In this document: in pieces, positions 57,951 to 64,000 of the stretch | How positions within the stretch are numbered: position 1 is the first letter of the stretch | How the letters are laid out: each line of letters begins with the position of its first letter | Assembly (NCBI GenBank): GCA_019155185.1 | Contig: CM032817.1 | Span: 12,768,664 to 12,832,663, forward strand | Length of the DNA: 64,000 nucleotides | Reading direction: 5' to 3' | From: Beaufortia kweichowensis | Taxonomy: Eukaryota; Chordata; Actinopteri; Cypriniformes; Gastromyzontidae | Made by a program: the position numbers and the translations under genes | The notes under the pieces: model-generated | What the model saw: only the letters and a program-made list of their open reading frames with translations | Databases searched by the model: none | What the model was told of the DNA's origin: nothing

Positions 57951-60695
57951 GTACCCCCCCCCACGGACCGCTCCTGCGGGCCGCAGCAAGCTTCGACAGG
58001 GCCGACCTTGTGGCCTGGGGCTTGGTTGCATTGGATGAGCACTGTGAAAGTCAGAAAGCAGGGTAGGGTCCAGGATATCCGAGCGAGGGACCCAACAGCG
58101 CTCCTCTGGGCCGTATCCCTCCCAGGACACGAGGTACTCCAGCCTACCGGCCCGTCGACGTGCCTTCAGGATGGCATTGACCCGACAGATGCGGTCCTGT
58201 TCATCGATGGGAGGTGGAGGAGGAGGCTCCGGAGCCGCTGGTGGGGGTCCTTCAGCACCAGATTCTGGGGAAGAAGGAGACACAGGGTTAATGAACAGTT
58301 TTAATAAAGACACATGGAAGGAAGGGGCCAGACGATACGAACGTGGGAGTTGCAGCCGGTAAGTCACTGCGTTAATTTGTTTTTCAATGGGGAAGGGTCC
58401 GATGAAGCGGGGAGTGAGTTTCCTACAGGGCAGCCGTAGGCGGATGTCTCGCGTTGACAGCCAGACCAACTGACCTGGGTGGTAAGCAGGCGTGGGAGAC
58501 CTACGTTGGTCGGTGTGTCTCTTTTGCCTACGGACTGCAGCCTGTAGGTGGACGTGGGCAGAGTTCCAAACCCTCTTACTGACCCGGAACCAGTGGTCCA
58601 CAGTTGGCACCGCGGAGGGTTCTTGGGTCCAGGGGAAGAGGGGTGGCTGATAGCCGAGTACGCATTGGAATGGAGTCAGGCGGGTGGTGTCCTGTCGCAG
58701 AGAGTTCTGGCCGTACTCGGCCCATGGGAGGAAGCGATGCCAGCTGTGCTGATGTTGATTGCAGTAGGTCCGGAGATACCTCCCGATCTCCTGGATCTTG
58801 CGCTCAGTCTGGCCGTTTGCCTGAGGGTGATAACCAGAGGTTAAACTGACCGTGACCCCCAACAGAGAGAGGAACGCCTTCCAGACATGAGAAATGAACT
58901 GGGGGCCACGGTCAGAGACAATGTCTTCGGGTAAACCGAAATGCCGGAATACGTTGTGGAACAGAGCTTCGGCTGCTTGCATTGCTGTGGGCAGACCTGA
59001 CAGAGGGATTAGCTTACAACTTTTACTAAAATGGTCAACCACCACAAAGACACAGGTAAATCCATCGGAACAGGGTAAATCAGACATAAAGTCGACTGCA
59101 ATGTGAGACCAGGGTCTTTGGGGAACTGGCAAAGGGAGAAGCTTACCCTGGGGCAGACGACGAGGAACTTTGACAATGGCACAGACTGAGCATTCCCGCA
59201 CATATTGGGCAACATCTCCGGACATGCCGGGCCACCAGTACCGGGGGGAGAGCAGTGAGAGGGTGCGCTGCTGACCTGGATGTCCTGTTCCCGGAACACA
59301 ATGGACGGAGTCCATAAGGGAGACGCGTAGATCTTCGGGTACAAACAATCTCCCTTTTGGACCTCCCGGCGGAGCAGGCTGAGTGCGTTGACTGGCCTCA
59401 ATCTGTTTATCCAGCTCCCACTCGATGGGAGAGACAACCATGGCTGGAGGGAGAATGGGCTCTGGGGGATCTGAGCTGATGTCCGAGGCGTGAATACGGG
59501 AGAGGGCATCCGCCTTTCCGTTCTTACTGCCGGGGCGGTAGGTAACTGTGAAGTTGAAACGGGAAAAGAACAGAGCCCAGCGGGCCTGACGAGAGTTAAG
59601 TCTTTTAGCATCGTGAAGATACAGAAGGTTTTTATGATCAGTATAAACAACAAAAGGGTACTTAGCTCCCTCCAGCCAATGCCTCCATTCCTCCAAAGCC
59701 AACTTGATAGCCAGAAGTTCCCGGTTGCCGGTATCGTAGTTCTGCTCCACTGGGGACATCTTCTTTGAAAAGAAGGCACATGGGTGAAGGCGAGTGGGAC
59801 TCCCCTGCAGCTGAGATAACACCGCCCCCACTCCAGTGGTGGAGGCGTCGACTTCAACAACAAACGGAAGCTCAGGGGATGGATGACGGAGGATTGGTGC
59901 AGAAGAGAAGGCTTCCTTTAGCTGACGGAATGCTTCAGACGCTTCTTGGGGCCAGACTAGAGATTTGGGCTTTCCTCGGAGCAACGCGGTGAGGGGAGAG
60001 CAGATGGTGCTGAAGTGACGGATGAATCGCCGGTAGAAATTAGCAAACCCCAGGAAGCGCTGCAGACTTCGAATCGAAGACGGCTGAGGCCAGGTTCGCA
60101 CGGCCTCCACCTTATCCTTCTCCATAAGCACCCCCGTGGAGCTAATCACGTACCCCAGGAACTGGACCTCCGGGAGATGAAACGCACACTTTTCAAGTTT
60201 AAGGTAGAGGTGATGATCACGAAGGCGTTGGAGAATGAGTCGAACATGACCCCGGTGCTCCGCGAGAGACTTCGAGTACACCAGGATGTCATCTATATAA
60301 ACAATAACAAAGAGATCCAACACATCTCGGAATATTTCATTCATAAAACTTTGAAACACAGAAGGGGCGTTTACCAACCCAAAGGGCATCACAAGGTACT
60401 CGGGCGTCACAAAAGCCGTCTTCCACTCGTCCCCTGCTCTGATACGAATTAGATTGTATGCGCTCCTGAGGTCCAGTTTCGTGAACACGGACGCCCCACG
60501 AAGGTGCTCTATGGAAGGAGGGATAAGAGGCAAGGGATACGGAAACTTGACTGTGGCTTGATTGAGAACTCGGTAGTCGATGCATGGCCTGAGACCTCCA
60601 TCCTTCTTTCCCACGAAGAAAAAGCTGAAAGCTGCAGGGGAGGTAGAGGGACGAATAAATCCTTGCTGAAGAGCCTCTTTGATGTACTCACCCAT
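57831..60695 (-). CDS. gypsy pol: reverse transcriptase, RNase H, integrase, chromodomain
   Basis: A 954-residue open frame; the first Met follows a stop and is probably not a natural start. RT comes first, with KLDLRSAYNLIRI (73-85), MPFGLVNAPSVFQ (103-115) and catalytic YIDD (133-136). RNase H follows, with VEVDASTTGVGAVL and TDHKNLLYL. The integrase zinc domain (GHPGQQRTL, then CSVCAIVK) and core follow, with the first Asp in AVDFMSD, the second in VSDRGPQF and Glu in NGQTERK. Near the end a chromodomain (YLVSWEGYGPEERCWVP) should bind histone tails and guide insertion. The ORF runs about 120 bp into the 3' LTR. No internal stop or frameshift. The catalytic residues are present, so this section looks recently active. 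Confidence 0.92.
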   Translation of the reverse strand: MGEYIKEALQQGFIRPSTSPAAFSFFFVGKKDGGLRPCIDYRVLNQATVKFPYPLPLIPPSIEHLRGASVFTKLDLRSAYNLIRIRAGDEWKTAFVTPEYLVMPFGLVNAPSVFQSFMNEIFRDVLDLFVIVYIDDILVYSKSLAEHRGHVRLILQRLRDHHLYLKLEKCAFHLPEVQFLGYVISSTGVLMEKDKVEAVRTWPQPSSIRSLQRFLGFANFYRRFIRHFSTICSPLTALLRGKPKSLVWPQEASEAFRQLKEAFSSAPILRHPSPELPFVVEVDASTTGVGAVLSQLQGSPTRLHPCAFFSKKMSPVEQNYDTGNRELLAIKLALEEWRHWLEGAKYPFVVYTDHKNLLYLHDAKRLNSRQARWALFFSRFNFTVTYRPGSKNGKADALSRIHASDISSDPPEPILPPAMVVSPIEWELDKQIEASQRTQPAPPGGPKGRLFVPEDLRVSLMDSVHCVPGTGHPGQQRTLSLLSPRYWWPGMSGDVAQYVRECSVCAIVKVPRRLPQGKLLPLPVPQRPWSHIAVDFMSDLPCSDGFTCVFVVVDHFSKSCKLIPLSGLPTAMQAAEALFHNVFRHFGLPEDIVSDRGPQFISHVWKAFLSLLGVTVSLTSGYHPQANGQTERKIQEIGRYLRTYCNQHQHSWHRFLPWAEYGQNSLRQDTTRLTPFQCVLGYQPPLFPWTQEPSAVPTVDHWFRVSKRVWNSAHVHLQAAVRRQKRHTDQRRSPTPAYHPGQLVWLSTRDIRLRLPCRKLTPRFIGPFPIEKQINAVTYRLQLPRSYRLAPSFHVSLLKLFINPVSPSSPESGAEGPPPAAPEPPPPPPIDEQDRICRVNAILKARRRAGRLEYLVSWEGYGPEERCWVPRSDILDPTLLSDFHSAHPMQPSPRPQGRPCRSLLRPAGAVRGGGYCYGVNAFSIGFFSSRHPLFIPGLLRPSFPTFHCTPLTCQ

Positions 60696-60698
60696 GGC

Positions 60699-61103
60699 CT
60701 ATTCCGGGAGGGACAGAGAGTAGATACGACCCTTGGGCAAAGGGGCCCCAGGCAGCAGCTCAATAGCGCAGTCCCATGGCCTATGCAGGGGAAGTTGTGT
60801 AGCTTTCTCCTTACTAAATACATCCTGGAACGCCCCATACTCTGGCGGAATTGAAACTTTTGGGGGCGTGTCCATACTGGGTGCCCTGGAAACATCCGGA
60901 ATTCCTGAGGAGAGATTTACAGAAATTGGCGATATAGCAATAGGAACAGACTGTGATGGTCTTACTGCATTATCCAAAGGCCAACTGATAACGCTTCCTG
61001 TCGCCCAATACATCTCCGGGCGGTGAACTTGAAGCCAGGGGCGTCCCAGCACCAAATCCACAGAGCTCCCCTCCAGCACCCAGAACGAGAGTACCTCTGA
61101 CAT
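60699..61103 (-). CDS. gypsy protease/linker segment
   Basis: In frame with both gag and pol, bounded by stops (TGA at 61122-61124 upstream, TAG at 60699-60701 downstream). Encodes the end of the aspartic protease region (LVLGRPWLQVHRP) and the protease-RT connector. These stops separate what should be one polyprotein; each is a single-codon change. The element is therefore likely defective unless the stops are read through. Confidence 0.75.
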   Translation of the reverse strand: MSEVLSFWVLEGSSVDLVLGRPWLQVHRPEMYWATGSVISWPLDNAVRPSQSVPIAISPISVNLSSGIPDVSRAPSMDTPPKVSIPPEYGAFQDVFSKEKATQLPLHRPWDCAIELLPGAPLPKGRIYSLSLPE

Positions 61104-61121
61104 GACAGGTTTCCATTCAAG

Positions 61122-62249
61122 TCACACTTGCGGAGAGAAATATCTAATCAGTCCCTGCCCTAGGGGTTTTCCCAGGATATCCTGCACGGGAATCGACTGC
61201 GCCACGCGGTGGCGAGGTAACTGAAGTCGTGTCAACAGTTCCGGGGAGATGAAATTCCCAGCCGCTCCAGAATCTACTAAAGCATTCACTGAAAGAGAGA
61301 CAGTGGGGGAGACAAGGATTAGAGACGTTAACGGAAGTTTTGTACCTGCTTGGGGCGGCTGAACCGCACTCACCCGGGCATGGGGCTGACGGACTGGACA
61401 GGTAGAGAGGAAATGACCAGGCTCGTCACAATATAAACAAAGTTTGAGAGAGATACAACGTTGTCTCTCTTCCTTGGTGAGGCGGAAGTTGTCCACTTGC
61501 ATGGGTTCAGGTGCTGGAGGGCTAGGTGGAGCGGAGAATGATGTCCGGGGAGGCGTAGTGCGCGGCGGCTGATGCGCACGCGGAGCGGACATGGGATACA
61601 GAGGAGGAGCGGTGCAAACAGTCGGAGTTTTACTCTGGCAGGCAACGAGGCGCTGAGCTATTCGGATGGACTTTTGGATGAATGTTTCCAACTCAATGGA
61701 GTCATCATAATTCACTATATGCATCTTTACCTCCGGTGACAAACCCTGACGATATGCCGCCAGCAGCGCGGACTGATTCCATCCGCTGGTTGCGGCGAGA
61801 GTACGAAAATGGAGAGCATACTCTGCCACCGATGATCGTCCCTGACGGAGCCGACATAACTGGTCTGCAACAGAGAGAGAAGAGGCAGAGTGATCAAATA
61901 CATTCCTTACCCGAGTGACAAAGTCCTCCCAGGTCCGGGACTCGCGAGATCCAGTCTCCCAGTAACCTTGAGCCCAGCCCAGCGCAGCGAAATCAACTTT
62001 ATCCGCTTCTGTCGGATGCAGATGGGGTTGCCGACTGAAATACAAGCTGCACTGAAGCAGGAATCCACCACACTCCTCCGCTGCTCCGGAGAAACGATTA
62101 GGCATGGCCATGGGACTGCAAGAGGACGCAATGCTTACCGGCTGGGGAGAACAAACAGGTAGGGCATTCAAATGACGAGTAAGGGCGTGAAGGAGTTCAG
62201 TGGTGGCATCCGTGGGGCTGGGAGTTGCGGGGTCCATGACTTGAAACAA
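61122..62249 (-). CDS. gypsy gag with start of protease
   Basis: 375 residues starting from ATG at 62249. The capsid-like region includes FSRQPHLHPTEADKV and LCRLRQGRSSVAEYALHF. A zinc knuckle CLYCDEPGHFLSTC (CX2CX4HX4C) is followed by the aspartic protease active site ALVDSGAAGNFI. No separate gag stop precedes the protease, so gag and pol share a frame. A TGA at 61122-61124 ends the ORF in the protease. Its product would form virus-like particles and process the polyprotein in the cytoplasm, by family knowledge. Confidence 0.88.
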   Translation of the reverse strand: MFQVMDPATPSPTDATTELLHALTRHLNALPVCSPQPVSIASSCSPMAMPNRFSGAAEECGGFLLQCSLYFSRQPHLHPTEADKVDFAALGWAQGYWETGSRESRTWEDFVTRVRNVFDHSASSLSVADQLCRLRQGRSSVAEYALHFRTLAATSGWNQSALLAAYRQGLSPEVKMHIVNYDDSIELETFIQKSIRIAQRLVACQSKTPTVCTAPPLYPMSAPRAHQPPRTTPPRTSFSAPPSPPAPEPMQVDNFRLTKEERQRCISLKLCLYCDEPGHFLSTCPVRQPHARVSAVQPPQAGTKLPLTSLILVSPTVSLSVNALVDSGAAGNFISPELLTRLQLPRHRVAQSIPVQDILGKPLGQGLIRYFSPQV

Positions 62250-62341
62250 AGGGGAAAAACCAAAACAAACAGATAATCCAGAATATCTTCACGTCACGGC
62301 GAATACAGAAATTTAAAACAGTCTTCTTAGGTCTGGTGTAC

Positions 62342-62767
62342 TGTTATCGTGCGTCAGACAAGGCAGAACACTCGAATTCAGATTCAAATCTTTTACTGAA
62401 TTGCATCAGTGGCAATACAGGAACTGATACAGACCTCACTTCAGAGGGGGAATCACAGGCAGATAGACTATGCACGGCAGATTGACAGAGTATTCACAAA
62501 AACCAAGCAGGATAACCACACGTTCAAAAAACAACATCAACACCAGACAAAGAACTGAACATAAGACAGGGTTTAAATAATACCAGTAATAAGTCCAACA
62601 TAATGACAAAACAGACGGTGCAGATCAGAGGGGTTGAGTGCGAGTGATCGTTGGCAGGTGTGCGGGGTGCAATGGAATGTGGGAAATTAAGTTCTTAATA
62701 GTCCGGGGATGAAGAGCGGGTGATGTGATGAAAAGAATCCGATGCTGAAGGCATCGACTCTGTAACA
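62342..62767 (-). repeat. 5' LTR of the gypsy element
   Basis: 426 bp; promoter LTR for the minus-strand element. TG...CA ends and target duplication GGTAG follow it. Confidence 0.9.
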
Positions 62768-62772
62768 GGTAG

Positions 62773-63360
62773 TAGTTAAAAGGCTAATATTATGCAATAA
62801 AGGATTGTTTAGCCGGGGATGACTGAATTGACTGAGTGCAGCTATAACATCAAACTGCTGACATAGACAGAAAAGAAGTAGTTAATTAGTCAAAAAAGTT
62901 AAATAGTTAAAGAGATTAGCATAAATACTGTTTAGCATTATCATTTAACGTAGTAACTAGCATTAGCTTAAATGAGTGCAGGTTCTCCTGGGGGGGTTGC
63001 CTCCTCCTGATGGATCCAACGTCAGGTCAGGGTATGGACTGGATACAACCTCGGAATAATAAGTGACAAACAAACTGGGAGCAAAAAACTGTTTCACACC
63101 CTTAGATGCAACAAGTACATCAGATTGTTAGGGAAGTGTTCCCGGTTCCGGTTGGCCTAATTAATGCAGCCTAACAATCCCTTAGGGGATTTGTGTTATA
63201 AACTGAAGTCATGTTTTCATGTTTTTATTTTTAAATCAAACCAGTATGCAGTCCAGATATAGTTTTCTACAGTATGTTTAAAAGTATGAATGAATACAGA
63301 TGTTCTATAGGGTTAATTGATCTGAAAATGTTAATTTTTAAAAGTTGTAAATTATATTTT
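62773..63360. other. spacer, repeat-derived
   Basis: Contains GGTTGGCCTAATTAATGCAG-like sequence near 63152 that also occurs near 44655, so it is part of a dispersed repeat, perhaps LINE-related. No gene. Confidence 0.4.
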
Positions 63361-63363
63361 ATT

Positions 63364-63997
63364 AGAAACCGATAAAGGTAATGCTGTGGCTTTGGTGCTT
63401 TTGGACTTAAGCTCTGCATTTGATATGGTCGACCACAATATTTTGATTTCCAGGTTGGAGAGTTGTGTTGGGTTGCAGGGCAATGTGTTGAAATGGTTCC
63501 AATCTTTTTTAACTAACAGAAGTTTTCATGTTTCTATTGACAATTACAGCTCGTCCCCACGCCCATTTACTTGTGGGGTACCAGAGGGCTCAATTCTTGC
63601 CCCAGTTTTATTTTTTATTTTTATGTTACCGATGGGTGCTATTTTTGAAAAATATGGGGTGTCTTTCCACTTGTATGCGGCTGATACCCAGCTTTACTTT
63701 CCTTTGCAGCATAAAAGCAAATAATTTTTAGGACATCTGTTGGATTGCCTAAACGAATTACAAATATGGTTGAAACAGAATCTTTTACTGTTAAACGAGA
63801 ACAAATCAGAAATTATTTTGTTTGGTGTAAAGTCATATGAAGACTATGCCCCACATTTCGGTCAGCTTTCCTCTTACTTGACTCCCTGTGCTAAAAATCT
63901 CGGTGTCCTCTTTGATTGTAACCTGGGTTTTGAGAAACAAATTAGCGCAGTGGTCAAATCAAGTTTTTTTTCATTTACGACGTTTATCGAAAATTAA
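63364..63997 (+). mobile_element. LINE reverse transcriptase fragment (L2/CR1/Rex-like)
   Basis: Encodes LLDLSSAFDMVDHNIL, CGVPEGSILAPVLF and a YAADTQLYF motif where an active enzyme has YADD, so a catalytic Asp is lost. A TAA at 63722-63724 interrupts the frame, which continues open with KQNLLLLNENKSEIILFG and NLGVLFDCNLGFEKQI. The 5' side is truncated and the 3' part runs off the window. Confidence 0.8.
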
Positions 63998-64000
63998 ATC

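Larger units (their letters stand above)
57528..62767 (-). mobile_element. full-length chromodomain Ty3/gypsy retrotransposon
   Basis: LTRs at 57528-57950 and 62342-62767 (about 97% alike by eye) start TGTTA and end TAACA. The 5-bp target duplication GGTAG is at 57523-57527 and 62768-62772. A run of nine C on the plus strand (57954-57962) is the polypurine tract next to the 3' LTR. I could not identify a standard primer-binding site. The internal frame runs gag-PR-RT-RNaseH-IN-chromodomain in one reading frame with two stops. It is a chromovirus by the C-terminal chromodomain. Total length 5240 bp. Confidence 0.92.

Noticed and set aside
58008..60452. Several plus-strand open frames opposite the gypsy pol
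   Set aside because: They are antisense shadows of a clearly coding minus-strand pol ORF with catalytic motifs.

Overview
The window is vertebrate nuclear DNA, most likely from a teleost and probably a cyprinid. The evidence is AT-rich sequence, many small GT-AG exons, two recognisable host genes, and a dense load of fish-type DNA transposons, L2/CR1-like LINE pieces and a chromodomain Ty3/gypsy element. No tRNA, rRNA or CRISPR was seen.

Region 1 (1-35.6 kb) is dominated by one transposon family. Element A (up to 4.88 kb) is represented by the 3' part of a spliced DUF4806-type gene and a right terminus. Composite element B (about 5.04-25.51 kb) holds a decayed Tnp2/CACTA-like transposase (12.5-14.1 kb) followed directly by a long spliced DUF4806 gene (14.2-25.0 kb). 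Its last exon and 3' terminus are duplicated in tandem. Element C (26.07-35.03 kb) lies inside the second duplicate. It has its own terminal inverted repeats, a nearly complete transposase ORF (28.4-30.4 kb) and, 183 bp further on, another spliced DUF4806 gene (30.6-34.5 kb). Transposase followed closely by a DUF4806 gene on the same strand, inside shared termini, occurs twice. I infer a two-gene mobile unit resembling the TnpD/TnpA pair of plant En/Spm. The middle parts of the DUF4806 genes have been remodelled repeatedly by tandem duplication of small phase-1 exons.

Region 2 (36-53.4 kb) is a host gene block. senp5 (SUMO protease; plus strand; CpG-rich putative promoter and untranslated exon near 36.1 kb; coding 42.5-48.3 kb) converges on ncbp2 (nuclear cap-binding subunit; minus strand; 53.35-50.16 kb). 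The SENP5-NCBP2 neighbourhood is also found in mammals. A roughly 105-bp copy of the senp5 terminal exon and 3'UTR lies just behind the ncbp2 stop codon, where it would be antisense.

Region 3 (53.5-64 kb) is nested mobile DNA: a 3.5-kb hAT-like element with a perfect 8-bp target duplication that contains a solo LTR and a LINE piece; a full 5.24-kb chromodomain gypsy element on the minus strand with 5-bp target duplications and two in-frame stops; and a LINE reverse transcriptase fragment running off the window end.

All exon models were made by eye from splice consensus, reading-frame phase and homology between copies. No alignment or database search was run.
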